NCBI RefSeq assembly: GCF_007421815.1
Contig: NZ_VLNT01000001.1
Coordinates: 1-64,000, forward strand
Reading direction: 5' to 3'
Origin: Aeromicrobium piscarium
Lineage (GTDB): Bacteria > Actinomycetota > Actinomycetes > Propionibacteriales > Nocardioidaceae
DNA length: 64,000 bases
Positions 15,636 to 25,579 of this stretch are shown piece after piece. The notes below the pieces were generated by a model that saw nothing but the letters and a program-made list of their open reading frames with translations, was not told the origin of the DNA and made no database searches. Position 1 is the first letter of the stretch; each line of letters opens with the position of its first letter. Position numbers and translations under genes: made by a program.

Positions 15636-18600
15636 GTGACGTCCCCTCGTCGGCGAAAGCCGACTCTCGACACCCACCGACGGCATCGTCGCCGGCCGCG
15701 CCGAGTCATCGCCCTGGTACTGGCGATGCTCGTCGCGGTCATGGGCGGTATGACCGCCGCGAGTGCCGTCCAGTCCACCGTGCCCCCGGCACCGAACCCG
15801 GCTCTGCCGGACAGCTGCGAGCTGGATCTGGCGATGCAGCTTGATCTCTCGACCTCGGTCCAGAACAGCCAGGTCGCCCAGATGAAGCAGGAGATCGCCG
15901 CGCTCGCGGAGAACCTGCAGGGTTATCCGGTGCGGCTGGCGATCTACAACTTCGGGACGAACTCGCCGGTCGGTGCGCAGCCCGCCAACCAGCCACTCCC
16001 GCTGACCGCGCTCGATGCGCAGGGTGTGCAGGCCATCGGCGCCTACCTGGACGGGCTCACGCGCTCGGGAACGCAGTACACCAACTGGGACGCCGCCTTC
16101 CAGGTCGTCGACCAATCGCCTGAGCAGTACGACGGGCTCCTCCTGGTGACCGATGGCGATCCCACCCGCTACGGCTACCCCGCCACCCAGGGCAGCGGAT
16201 CGTCCACGACGACACAGATGATCACCGCGGCCGTGCAGAGCGCCAATGCGCTCAAGGCCACCGGCACGCGCATCATCGGCATCGGAATCACCGACAATAT
16301 CAACGATATGAACCGGTTCCGCGAGCACATGTCGCAGATCTCCGGGCCGGTGAACGGCAGCGACTACTATGAGGCCGGATTCTCCGGACTGCAGTCCACG
16401 CTCGTCGACGTCATCAACACCAACTGCGTCTCCATCGACCTGGCGAAGGACGGCAAGCTCGCCGACGGCGCGCTGGGGCTCCCAGGTGACACGGTCGAGT
16501 ACGAGTTCACCATCACCAATACCGGCAGCCTGCCGCTGACCGATGTCACGCTCGCCGACCCCAAGCCGGGCCTGTCGGACATCACCTTCGGCACCTGGCC
16601 CGGAACCCCCGGCACGCTGAATCCGACGCAGTCCGTCACCGCGACCGCGACCTACCAGTTGACCGCCGCCGATATCGCGGCCGGCAATGTCCACAATCTC
16701 GCGACCGCGACCGGGCAGCCGCCCGCCGGCTCGCCGGTCTCCGATGAGGACCCGGCCGATGTCCCGCTGCCGGAGCTCACCCCGGGTATCGAGCTGGTCA
16801 AGAGCGGTGCCCTGGTCGATGGTGCCGAGGGCAAGGCCGGTGACACGGTCGAGTACGAGTTCACGGTCACCAATACCGGCAATGTGACGTTGACCGGTGT
16901 GACGCTGAACGATCCGTTGCCGGGTCTGTCGGACATCGCCTTCGGTACGTGGCCGGGTGCGGCCGGGGTGCTGAATCCGACGCAGTCGGTGACCGCCACG
17001 GCGACCTATGAGCTGACCCAGGCCGATGTGAACGCCGGGGGCGTGGACAACACGGCGACCACGACCGGCACGCCGCCCGTGGGCGACCCGGTGAACGACA
17101 GCGATGACGAGCGGGTCGACCTCGCGTCCGCCCCCGCGATCAATGTCGTCAAGAGCGGTGCGCTGGTCGATGGTGCCGAGGGCAAGGCCGGTGACACGGT
17201 CGAGTACGAGTTCACGGTCACCAATACCGGCAATGTGACGTTGGCCGGTGTGACGCTGGACGATCCGTTGCCGGGTCTGTCGGACATCGCCTTCGGTACG
17301 TGGCCGGGTGCGGCCGGGGTGCTGGAGCCGACGCAGTCGGTGACCGCCACGGCGACCTATGAGCTGACCCAAGCCGATGTGAACGCCGGCTCGGTGGAGA
17401 ACACCGTGACGGCGACCGGTACTCCGCCCTCGGGTGATCCGGTCGACAATGAGGACACCGAGATCGTCGAGGTGACAGCCGGTCCGTCGATCGACGTCGT
17501 CAAGTCCGGCGCCATCGCGGCCGATGCGAAGGCCGGTGACACGGTCGAGTACGAGTTCACGGTCACCAATACCGGCAATGTGACGTTGACCGGTGTGACG
17601 CTGGACGATCCGTTGCCGGGTCTGTCGGACATCGCCTTCGGCACCTGGCCCGGTGAGTCGGGCGTCTTGGAGCCGACGCAGTCCGTCACGGCGACCGCGA
17701 CCTATGAGCTGACCCAGGCCGATGTCAACAACGGCCGGGTGGAGAACACCGTGACGGCGACCGGTACTCCGCCCGTGGGTGATCCGGTCGACAATGAGGA
17801 CACCGAGATCGTCGAGGTGCCCCAGCAGTCCACCATCCAGATCGTCAAGAGCGGCAGCATCGCCGACGACGCCGAGGCCGGTGACACGGTCGAGTACGAG
17901 TTCACGGTCACCAATACCGGCAATGTGACGTTGGCCGGTGTGACGCTGGACGATCCGTTGCCGGGTCTGTCGGACATCGCCTTCGGTACGTGGCCGGGTG
18001 CGGCCGGGGTGCTGGAGCCGACGCAGTCGGTGACCGCCACGGCCACCTACACGCTGACGCAGAGCGATGTCGACAACGGCTCGGTCGAGAACACCGCCAC
18101 CACCACGGGCGTCCCGCCGACCGGCGAACCGCCCACGGATGAGGACACCGAGATCGTCGACGTCCCGCAGGTGCCGGCCATCGGCATCGTCAAGTCCGGC
18201 GGTCTGGCCGCTGACGCGACGGGCGTTCCCGGTGACACCGTCGAGTACTCCTTCGAGGTGACCAATACCGGCAATGTGACCCTGCGCGAGGTCGTCATCG
18301 CCGATCCGATGGAGGGTCTGTCCGAGCTGGCGATCAGCTGGCCCGGTGAGTCCGGTGTCCTCGCTCCCGGCGACACGGCGACCGCGACGGCCACCTACAC
18401 GCTGACGCAGGCCGATGTGGACGCCGGCGGTGTTGAGAACACCGCGACCACCACGGGTGTCCCGCCGACCGGCGAGCCGCCTACGGATGAGGACACCGAG
18501 ATCGTCGAGGTGCCCGAGCTGGGTGCCATCGAGCTGGTCAAGTCCGGGGCCCTGGCCGAGGGTGCGGAGGGCCGCGCCGGTGACCGGGTGGACTACACCT

Positions 18601-19649
18601 TCACCATCACGAATGCCGGCAATGTCACGCTGACCTCGGTCACCCTGGTCGACGAGCTCGAGGGCCTGTCGGATATCGAGTTCGGCGAATGGCCGACGAC
18701 CCCGGGCGTCCTGCACTACGGCGAATCGGTCACGGCGAGCGCGAGCTACACGCTGACGCAGGCCGATGTCGATGCCGGACAGGTCGACAACACCGCGACC
18801 ACGACCGGTGTCACGCCGACCGACCGGACCGTGACCGATGAGGACGACGCGACCGTTCCGGTGACCCCGGGCCCCGCCCTCGACCTCGTCAAGACCGGCG
18901 GCCTCGACCGCGGCGCGCTGTCGGTCGCGGGTGACCAGCTCACCTACGATTTCGAGGCGACCAATACCGGCAATGTCACCCTGCACGATGTGGTGATCGA
19001 GGACGAACTCGAGGGTCTGTCTGACCTGGCCTACACCTGGCCCGGTGAGCCCGGTGTCCTCACTCCGGGCGAGTCGGTGACGGCGACGGCGACCTACACG
19101 GTCACGCAGGCCGATGTCGACGACGGCACGGTCCACAACCTCGCCACGGCGACCGGCACGCCGCCCACCGGACCGCCGGTCGGCGACGAGGACGAGCACG
19201 ATCAGCCGCTGCCGCAGTCGTCCTCGATCGACCTGGTCAAGACCGGGAAGCTCGACGGCTCGCGCATCGTCTACTCCTTCACGGTGACCAATACCGGCTC
19301 GGTGACGCTCGAGGACGTGACGATCACCGATCGCCTCGAAGGGCTGTCGAAGCTGACCTACAGCTGGCCGGGCGAGCCCGGTGTGCTGGCCCCGGGTGAG
19401 AAGGCGACCGCGACGGCCACCTACTCGCCCACGGCAGCGGACCGCACCCGTGGCCATGTCGACAACCACGCGACGGCCACCGGCACGCCACCGAACGGCG
19501 AGGACGTCGAGGGTGAGGACGATGCACGGGTCCTCGTCGGCGACCTCCCGGCCGCCGGTGCCCCGGACGGACTCGTGTGGATGGCGCTGGCCGGTCTGAC
19601 GGCCCTGGCAGGAGGTGGGCTGATGGCGCAGCGCCTGCGGAGGCGCTGA
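15636..19649 (+). CDS. Large wall-anchored surface protein: vWA domain plus nine DUF11/DUF7507-like repeats
   Basis: The 1337-residue protein starts at GTG 15636, with AAGGAGAG at 15621-15628. It has a very basic signal peptide (cleavage after A44 in AASA/V) and a von Willebrand A domain (about 60-270) with an intact MIDAS start D70-L-S72-T-S74 and a VTDGDPT loop. Nine tandem repeats of about 110 residues follow ([59 protein letters not shown]). The tail has LPAAGAP, a hydrophobic helix and RLRRR. Repeats 2-5 are nearly identical in DNA, indicating recent duplication or conversion. A metal-dependent adhesin on a long stalk is inferred. Confidence 0.9.
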   Translation: MTSPRRRKPTLDTHRRHRRRPRRVIALVLAMLVAVMGGMTAASAVQSTVPPAPNPALPDSCELDLAMQLDLSTSVQNSQVAQMKQEIAALAENLQGYPVRLAIYNFGTNSPVGAQPANQPLPLTALDAQGVQAIGAYLDGLTRSGTQYTNWDAAFQVVDQSPEQYDGLLLVTDGDPTRYGYPATQGSGSSTTTQMITAAVQSANALKATGTRIIGIGITDNINDMNRFREHMSQISGPVNGSDYYEAGFSGLQSTLVDVINTNCVSIDLAKDGKLADGALGLPGDTVEYEFTITNTGSLPLTDVTLADPKPGLSDITFGTWPGTPGTLNPTQSVTATATYQLTAADIAAGNVHNLATATGQPPAGSPVSDEDPADVPLPELTPGIELVKSGALVDGAEGKAGDTVEYEFTVTNTGNVTLTGVTLNDPLPGLSDIAFGTWPGAAGVLNPTQSVTATATYELTQADVNAGGVDNTATTTGTPPVGDPVNDSDDERVDLASAPAINVVKSGALVDGAEGKAGDTVEYEFTVTNTGNVTLAGVTLDDPLPGLSDIAFGTWPGAAGVLEPTQSVTATATYELTQADVNAGSVENTVTATGTPPSGDPVDNEDTEIVEVTAGPSIDVVKSGAIAADAKAGDTVEYEFTVTNTGNVTLTGVTLDDPLPGLSDIAFGTWPGESGVLEPTQSVTATATYELTQADVNNGRVENTVTATGTPPVGDPVDNEDTEIVEVPQQSTIQIVKSGSIADDAEAGDTVEYEFTVTNTGNVTLAGVTLDDPLPGLSDIAFGTWPGAAGVLEPTQSVTATATYTLTQSDVDNGSVENTATTTGVPPTGEPPTDEDTEIVDVPQVPAIGIVKSGGLAADATGVPGDTVEYSFEVTNTGNVTLREVVIADPMEGLSELAISWPGESGVLAPGDTATATATYTLTQADVDAGGVENTATTTGVPPTGEPPTDEDTEIVEVPELGAIELVKSGALAEGAEGRAGDRVDYTFTITNAGNVTLTSVTLVDELEGLSDIEFGEWPTTPGVLHYGESVTASASYTLTQADVDAGQVDNTATTTGVTPTDRTVTDEDDATVPVTPGPALDLVKTGGLDRGALSVAGDQLTYDFEATNTGNVTLHDVVIEDELEGLSDLAYTWPGEPGVLTPGESVTATATYTVTQADVDDGTVHNLATATGTPPTGPPVGDEDEHDQPLPQSSSIDLVKTGKLDGSRIVYSFTVTNTGSVTLEDVTITDRLEGLSKLTYSWPGEPGVLAPGEKATATATYSPTAADRTRGHVDNHATATGTPPNGEDVEGEDDARVLVGDLPAAGAPDGLVWMALAGLTALAGGGLMAQRLRRR

Positions 19650-19657
19650 CCGAGACC

Positions 19658-19770
19658 CCCACGGCGCGGGCTTAGCTCCCGAGGCGCCCGCGTCGTGGGC
19701 CCCTCACCTGTACCGAGCGGGTGAGGGAGAGACGACCGCCGCGGTGGATCCATCCACCGCGGCGGTCGTC
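19658..19770 (+). terminator. Three-hairpin structured 3' element, copy 2
   Basis: Same layout as 15252-15367: 19658-19671 with 19686-19699; a CTCACC/GGTGAG stem near 19702-19724; and a perfect 19-bp stem 19731-19749 with 19752-19770. Where the copies differ, paired bases change together (GGCGACC with GGTCGCC becomes GACGACC with GGTCGTC), which supports RNA structure and a terminator role. Confidence 0.75.
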
Positions 19771-19842
19771 GCATTCGCGGGCGGCGCGATGGCGTGACCG
19801 CCACTGCGGTCCGGTGAGACGGGAGCGCTCTAATCTGAACAC

Positions 19843-22113
19843 ATGTCGCGACCTGACCCGCAGTGCCTCGAGCGTGTCGAGTGTGAGCGGGTGTTGTCCG
19901 GACCGGCGGCGATCGTCGCCGTCGTGGGACCTGAAGGGGCAGGCAAGACGACGCTCCTCGAGGTCTGGGCTCGCGATCGCGCGGATGTGCGGTGGTTCGA
20001 CCCCGAGCAGGTCGATCTCCCGGCGGGGACGGTCGTCATCGTGGACGAGGCGGAGCATGTCGGCATCGATGACTGGAAGCTGCTGACGGACGCGGCCGCC
20101 TCCGTGCCGCGTCTGCGGATCCGGGTGGCAACTCGCTCGCTGTCGGCGTTGCCCGAGACCTGGTCCGCCGAGACCGTCTCGTCCTATTTCGACGAAGAAG
20201 AGGTGGCCCGGTCGTTGCGGGCCTTCGGGTCCGCTGCCGATCCGCGAGTCGTCTTCGCGCTGACCGGGGGCCACCCGGCCTCCGTCATCGAGATGGCGCG
20301 GAGCGGTGCGACCGCTCCCCGGGAGCTGACCGCGATGCTGGCTGCGGGGACGATCGCGCGCCTTCCCTCAGCCCTCGCGGAACTCGCGGTCCCAGACCAT
20401 CTCAGCAGGAAGGTCGTCACCGCCCTGGGTCACGACGCGGTCGTCCTCGACGAGATGGAGCGGGCCGGCTGGGGTGGCTGGCTCCCCGGCGCGCAGCCGA
20501 TGATCTTCTCCTTGACGCCGCGACGCCGCGCCTCCACACAACGGAACTCTCCGATAGTGACCGAGCGCCGACAAGAACTGCACCGGACGGCCGCTGAGAC
20601 ACTTCTGGCGGAGGGGGCGAACTTCCCGGCATTGGTCGAGGCGCTGCACGCCGATCGACTCGATCTCGCCGACGTGGCTCTCAAGAGAGCGGGTCTCCCC
20701 CTGCTGACGGAACACGGCTATGAGCTGCTGTTGCTCCTCGATCCCATCCCGGCCCTCAGATTTCGGCGCCATCCGGCATTGGCCATGGTGCTCGCGCTGT
20801 TGTACAACTCCCGGGAGAGGACTCGGCTGAAGGCCATCGAGATGGTGGGGATCGCGGTCGCCGGAGCGCGTCTCGGCTCGCGGTCACCGGCCGACCGAGC
20901 CCTCATGCGGGTGGTTGAGAGCGTCGGCCTGCGGATCACCGGCACCGCCGACGGCGGCCTCCGGGCGGCTCGTGCGGCATCTCGGATGCTCGCGGAACTG
21001 CCGGTGGAGGAGCGGGGGGCCTTGGGATCCCTGGAACCCGACCTGCATGTGCATATCGCGATCAGCCTGCTCTACGGCGGTGCGCCGGACGAGGCAGCGA
21101 CCGAGTTCGAGCATGCGTGGAGTGTCCACGCCCGGGCGAGTGCCCAGCTTCAGGCGCTCGGTGGCCGTGCGCTCATCAGCGCCCTGCACGGGCGGATGAC
21201 AGACGCGGGAATACGCACGGCGGAGGCGGAATCGAGGACCTGGTCGCCTGAGCTCGTCGATGGCTACGCGGGCAGTCTGTTGCGTATCGCGCAGGCCATC
21301 GCGGCGGTCGAGAGGTTCGACTTCGTCTCGGCCCGTGAACGGATCGAGGCGGTATGGCCGCACGCCGAGACGATCGAACACTGGCCGTTGCTCCTGTGGG
21401 TGCGAGCCCTCGTGGACATCGGGTCCGGCGATGCCGAGGCAGGCCTCGAACGATTTCGAGAGCTGAGAGAGCGACGGAGTGCCCGGCGGGGGGCGACCGC
21501 CGCAACCCAGCGCCGGCTCGATGTGACGGAGAGTCTGCTAGCGGCGGCGATCGGAGACCTGGTGGCGGCCTCGTCACTGCGGCCGGCCGCCCGGGACAGG
21601 TCCGATGTGCTCCTCGCGGCCGGTCGTATCTCGCTGCTGAGGGGAGACCTCGAGCGGGCCACTCGTCTCGTGGCCCGCTGCGACGTGCATACGCCGGTGG
21701 ATCGGTTGACACGGACCACCCTGGAGATGATGCTGGCTCGTCGTCTCGGTCGTGAGGAGGCGGCTCTCGCTGCCGGACGCCGTGCCCGCGCTCTGGTCGA
21801 GTCCTTCGGGGTCCGCTCACCGCTGCTCTTCGTCCCCGGACAGGATCGGGACCTGCTCGGTGTGGACGATCTGGCGCAAGCCCCCGTCATCCTCCATCGA
21901 TCCCCGGTCACCACCGTGTCGTTGACCGCCCGCGAGAAGGTGGTGCTCCGAGAGCTCGTCACGACCCCCAATGCCGATCTCATCGCGGCGCGGCTGCAGG
22001 TCTCCGTCAACACGGTCAAGTCACAGCGACGCTCGCTCTATCGCAAGCTCGGCGCCGCCTCCCGCGAGGAGGCCGTCGCCGCGGCGATCGCTCACGGCGT
22101 GCTCGACGGCTGA
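19843..22113 (+). CDS. LuxR-family regulator with N-terminal P-loop ATPase (LAL/MalT type)
   Basis: The 756-residue protein has a Walker A motif GPEGAGKTT (about 29-37), Walker B TVVIVDEAE, a long helical repeat region (about 240-670) and a C-terminal LuxR helix-turn-helix (about 690-750, LTAREKVVLRELVTTPNADLIAARL). This is the layout of signal-activated ATP-dependent regulators such as MalT, though shorter. It follows the second surface-protein gene directly, and its DNA-binding domain resembles that of the regulator at 9556. Its 3' end overlaps the convergent MFS gene by 22 bp. Confidence 0.9.
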   Translation: MSRPDPQCLERVECERVLSGPAAIVAVVGPEGAGKTTLLEVWARDRADVRWFDPEQVDLPAGTVVIVDEAEHVGIDDWKLLTDAAASVPRLRIRVATRSLSALPETWSAETVSSYFDEEEVARSLRAFGSAADPRVVFALTGGHPASVIEMARSGATAPRELTAMLAAGTIARLPSALAELAVPDHLSRKVVTALGHDAVVLDEMERAGWGGWLPGAQPMIFSLTPRRRASTQRNSPIVTERRQELHRTAAETLLAEGANFPALVEALHADRLDLADVALKRAGLPLLTEHGYELLLLLDPIPALRFRRHPALAMVLALLYNSRERTRLKAIEMVGIAVAGARLGSRSPADRALMRVVESVGLRITGTADGGLRAARAASRMLAELPVEERGALGSLEPDLHVHIAISLLYGGAPDEAATEFEHAWSVHARASAQLQALGGRALISALHGRMTDAGIRTAEAESRTWSPELVDGYAGSLLRIAQAIAAVERFDFVSARERIEAVWPHAETIEHWPLLLWVRALVDIGSGDAEAGLERFRELRERRSARRGATAATQRRLDVTESLLAAAIGDLVAASSLRPAARDRSDVLLAAGRISLLRGDLERATRLVARCDVHTPVDRLTRTTLEMMLARRLGREEAALAAGRRARALVESFGVRSPLLFVPGQDRDLLGVDDLAQAPVILHRSPVTTVSLTAREKVVLRELVTTPNADLIAARLQVSVNTVKSQRRSLYRKLGAASREEAVAAAIAHGVLDG

Positions 22114-23279
22114 ACTGCGACCCGGGCGATGCAGAGGGCCGACAGCGCGACCCCGGTGATGGCCAGTGCGAACAGCGCATCGTAGGTATTCCCGGTCACG
22201 ACGAGGGTGAGCCCGGCTATCACGGGGGCCAGGGTCTGCGGGATGATCGACGCCAGGCCGAGGACGCCGAGGTCACGTCCGTGGTCTCCGCTCGAGGGCA
22301 ACACATCGAGCATCAAGGCGAGGTCCGCTGTCAGGTACAGGCCACGGCCCGCGCCGGCCACGACCGCATAGATGATGAGGCCCTCGAGGCCCGGCCACGC
22401 GAACGCTCCGGCGAGGCCCGTCGCGATGACCGCGGTCGCCCCAAGGACCCACCGGACGCGGTGCTGGCGGACCCGGCGTCCGGCGACTACAGCCCCCGCG
22501 ACCACGGCGGCGATGTGCACCCCGACGAGGAGAGTCACGAGTCGGCCCGCCTCCTCGGCATCCCGACCGGTCCGGTCCATGACGATGTACAGCAGATACC
22601 CCATGACGAGTTGATGTCCGAGGACGAGCAGGAAGCGCCCGCCGAACACCAGCCGGAAGTCGCGATCGGACCAGGCCACCCGTGGCGCGCGGCTCGTACG
22701 CGGTGCCGCGGGGAGGTGTTCGGGGTTCAGTAGAACGAAGCCGGACATGACCACGATCAGGACGATCGCCAGCACGGTGTAGGCAGTGCCGATCCGGGAG
22801 ACGGCCATCCCGGCGGCCCCGGCGCCGATGGCGAGTCCGAGGGCGGCGCCGCCGCCGTAGAAGGCAGAGGCTCGCGGTCGCTGCGAGGCGGGAACCCGGT
22901 CGGCCATCACCGCGTCCAAGGGCGCTTCGACCACATTGAGGAGCGGTTGCACGATCAGCCAGCCGAGAGCGATCATCAGCACCGACTGCGCCTGCCCGAG
23001 CGCGAGCAGGGCCGCGCCCGAGCCCATCGCCCCCGCGAGGATCCACGGCCCTCTCGGTCCCCACCGTGAGTGCGTGCGGTCCGAGAGCGCCCCCGCCCAC
23101 GGGTGGATCACTATCGTCAGCAGCGAGGACGCCGCCATCACGACCGCCAGAAGGATCTCCTTGTCCTGCGGTGAGGCCGCGGCGATCTGTGCCGGGACGA
23201 GCACACCGGCCACTGCCGCGTACATGGCGTTCAGGGCGATACTCGCGAGCAGCAGCGACCACGGTAACCGGCGATTCAT
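22092..23279 (-). CDS. Major facilitator superfamily transporter
   Basis: The 395-residue protein has about twelve hydrophobic helices and the MFS loop motif between helices 2 and 3 (GALSDRTHSRWGPRGPWI), which resembles the sugar/cation-symporter (GPH) branch. Substrate is not evident. It is convergent with the LuxR gene, overlapping its last codons, and divergent from hyuA. A CGTCCGA-N3-TCGGACG dyad lies just upstream (23312-23328). Confidence 0.85.
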   Translation of the reverse strand: MNRRLPWSLLLASIALNAMYAAVAGVLVPAQIAAASPQDKEILLAVVMAASSLLTIVIHPWAGALSDRTHSRWGPRGPWILAGAMGSGAALLALGQAQSVLMIALGWLIVQPLLNVVEAPLDAVMADRVPASQRPRASAFYGGGAALGLAIGAGAAGMAVSRIGTAYTVLAIVLIVVMSGFVLLNPEHLPAAPRTSRAPRVAWSDRDFRLVFGGRFLLVLGHQLVMGYLLYIVMDRTGRDAEEAGRLVTLLVGVHIAAVVAGAVVAGRRVRQHRVRWVLGATAVIATGLAGAFAWPGLEGLIIYAVVAGAGRGLYLTADLALMLDVLPSSGDHGRDLGVLGLASIIPQTLAPVIAGLTLVVTGNTYDALFALAITGVALSALCIARVAVQPSSTP

Positions 23280-23311
23280 TGTGCGCAGTATCTCGCACAG
23301 TGTCCGGATGT

Positions 23312-23328
23312 CGTCCGAGCATCGGACG
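23312..23328. promoter_or_regulatory. Dyad CGTCCGA-N3-TCGGACG
   Basis: A perfect 7-bp inverted repeat in the gap between the MFS and hyuA genes, 33 nt upstream of the MFS start. A related TCCGAYGA half-site pair occurs at 28723-28740 before the carbamate kinase gene. Probably an operator; the binding protein is unknown. Confidence 0.45.
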
Positions 23329-23494
23329 TTAGCTCACGCCGCCGGATCCCGAGTGTCGCGGCCAGGCGAGGCGCCGCCGACGGCCGTCAGTAAAGTATGA
23401 CAAGGAACAAGCCCTTCCTCGTCATGAGTTGACATGGCATCGGTGACCCCGAACGCGATGGAATGTGACGGCAACGACAACAGGAGGTCCGCAG

Positions 23495-25579
23495 GTGCCC
23501 ACAGACAGCCACATCCGGATCGGTATCGACACCGGAGGCACGTTCACCGACGTCGTCGCCTTCGACGAGTCGACCGGGACGATGGTCACGACGAAGACAC
23601 CGTCGACGCCCAGCGACCCCGCCGAGGGATTCCTCGCCGGCGTGTCCAAGGTGCTCGACCTGATGGGCGAGCAGGGCACCGCGCTCAGCGCGATCAGCCA
23701 CGGCACCACCGTCGCCACGAACCAGCTCCTCGAGGGCAAGGTCGAGCAGCTCGGCTTCATCACCAATGCCGGCTACGAGTCGGTCCTCGAGATCGCTCGC
23801 CAGTCCGTGCCCGACGGCTACGGCAACTCCTACTTCTGGGTCAAGCCCGACCGCATCGTCTCGCGCGAGTACGTCAAGGGCGTCGAGGGACGGCTGGACT
23901 TCGAAGGCAACGAGATCCGCCCGTTGGACGAGGACGGCGCCCGCCGCGTCGCGCGCTGGTTCCGCGAGCAGGGCATCGACACCCTCGGCGTCTGCCTCCT
24001 GCATGCCTACGCCAATCCCTCGCACGAGCAGCGCCTGCTCGAGATCATCGCCGAGGAGCACCCTGAGGCCGTCGTCTCGGTCTCCTCGGAGGTGCTGCGT
24101 GAGTACCGCGAGTACGAGCGCTCGATGACGACCCTCGTCGACGCGGCCGTCAAGCCGAAGCTCTCGCGCTATGTCAACAACATCGTGCGCCGCCTCGAGG
24201 AGATCGGCGAGAACATCCCGTTCTACGTCATGAAGTCCAATGGCGGCGTGCTCAGCGCCGGCGAGGTCGTGCACCAGCCCATCACCACGGTGCTGTCCGG
24301 TCCCGCCGCCGGCGCCCTCGGTGCCGCGATGGTCGGCAAGATCGCCGGCTTCGATCGCATCCTCACCTGTGACGGCGGCGGCACCTCCACCGATGTCTCG
24401 GTCGTCATCGACGGCGAGCCCACCCTCACCACCGAGGGCTCGGTCGGCGCCTTCCCGAGCAAGATCCCGATGATCGACGTCGTGACCGTCGGCGCGGGCG
24501 GCGGCTCGATCGCCTGGTTGTCGAATGAGGGCACCCTCAAGGTCGGCCCGCACTCGGCCGGCGCCGATCCGGGCCCGGTCTGCTACGCCCGCGGCGGCAA
24601 GGACGTCACCATCACCGACGCCCACGTCGTGCTCGGTCGCATTCCCGCGCACCTGCTCGGCGGCGAGATCGGCCTCGACGCCGACGGAGCCCGCAAGGCC
24701 CTCGAGGAGCTCGCCGGCAAGCTCGGCATGTCCGTCGAGGAGTGCGCCACCGGCATCCTGGAGATCTCCGCCTGGAACCAGGCCAACGCCCTCCGCCAGG
24801 TCACTGTCAAGCGCGGCCTCGACGTCCGCGACTTCACGCTGACCACCTTCGGCGGATCCGGCTCGCTGCTGCTGTGCCGCCTGATGGACATCCTGGACAT
24901 CAAGACGACGCTCGTGCCGCTCAACCCCGGCAACCTCTCGGCCTTCGGCCTGCTGACCGTGGACGTCAAGAACGACTACGTCCAGACCCAGGTCAGCCTC
25001 CACGACAAGCTCGACGTCGAGGGCACGGGCCGTCTCTACGAGAAGCTCACCGAGCAGGCCGCCGAGGCGCTCAGCCACGAAGGCTTCGCGACCGAGACCC
25101 ACCAGTTCCAGCGCACCGCCGATCTGCGGTACTTCGGCCAGGCCTTCGAGGTCCGGGTCGCGGTCGACGAGGGGCCCTTCGACGCCGCTGCCGCCGAGGC
25201 CGTCGCGGAGCGCTTCCACGACGAGCACCGCGCGCTCTACGGCTACGACTTCCGGGGCAATGACGACCAGCAGGTCGAGTGGGTCAACCTGCGCGTCTCG
25301 GGTATCGGCCCGATCGAGCGGCCGCAGGTCCGCGCCGAGGAGGTCGTCGAGAACCCGGCGATCACGGAGACCTCGCGCCGCCCCGTGTGCTTCGATCCCG
25401 AGACCGGCTCGGTGGACACCCCCGTCTACTGGCGCCCCGATCTGACGCCCGGCACGCAGCTCGTCGGCCCGGCGATCATCGAGGAGTTCGGATCCACCGT
25501 GCCGCTGCACCCCGGGTTCTCCGCACGCATCGACGCTTACCGCAACATCATCGTGACTCGTGAAGGAGCCGACTCGTGA
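23495..25579 (+). CDS. hyuA: Hydantoinase/oxoprolinase family subunit A
   Basis: The 694-residue protein opens with the ATP-binding signature IGIDTGGTFTDVVAFD of the hydantoinase A/oxoprolinase N-terminal domain and continues into the hydantoinase_A domain (GPAAGALGAAMVGK, TCDGGGTSTDVS, GAGGGSIAW). GTG 23495 is chosen because AGGAGG lies 8 nt upstream; GTG 23465 is weaker. The next gene encodes subunit B (GTGA overlap). Family members open cyclic amides such as N-methylhydantoin or 5-oxoproline with ATP, or carboxylate acetone. The neighbourhood of ureide and nucleobase genes favours a hydantoin-like cyclic ureide. Confidence 0.92.
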   Translation: MPTDSHIRIGIDTGGTFTDVVAFDESTGTMVTTKTPSTPSDPAEGFLAGVSKVLDLMGEQGTALSAISHGTTVATNQLLEGKVEQLGFITNAGYESVLEIARQSVPDGYGNSYFWVKPDRIVSREYVKGVEGRLDFEGNEIRPLDEDGARRVARWFREQGIDTLGVCLLHAYANPSHEQRLLEIIAEEHPEAVVSVSSEVLREYREYERSMTTLVDAAVKPKLSRYVNNIVRRLEEIGENIPFYVMKSNGGVLSAGEVVHQPITTVLSGPAAGALGAAMVGKIAGFDRILTCDGGGTSTDVSVVIDGEPTLTTEGSVGAFPSKIPMIDVVTVGAGGGSIAWLSNEGTLKVGPHSAGADPGPVCYARGGKDVTITDAHVVLGRIPAHLLGGEIGLDADGARKALEELAGKLGMSVEECATGILEISAWNQANALRQVTVKRGLDVRDFTLTTFGGSGSLLLCRLMDILDIKTTLVPLNPGNLSAFGLLTVDVKNDYVQTQVSLHDKLDVEGTGRLYEKLTEQAAEALSHEGFATETHQFQRTADLRYFGQAFEVRVAVDEGPFDAAAAEAVAERFHDEHRALYGYDFRGNDDQQVEWVNLRVSGIGPIERPQVRAEEVVENPAITETSRRPVCFDPETGSVDTPVYWRPDLTPGTQLVGPAIIEEFGSTVPLHPGFSARIDAYRNIIVTREGADS

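Noticed and set aside
15555..19469. Open frame of about 1300 codons antisense to the vWA surface protein
   Set aside because: It mirrors the repeat structure of the sense gene, has Arg/Gly/His-rich low-complexity composition, no ribosome binding site and no signal peptide. Long antisense frames are expected in such G+C-rich DNA.
23429..23434. TTGACA as -35 of a hyuA promoter
   Set aside because: No TANNNT -10 box occurs 16-19 nt downstream, so the match is probably fortuitous.
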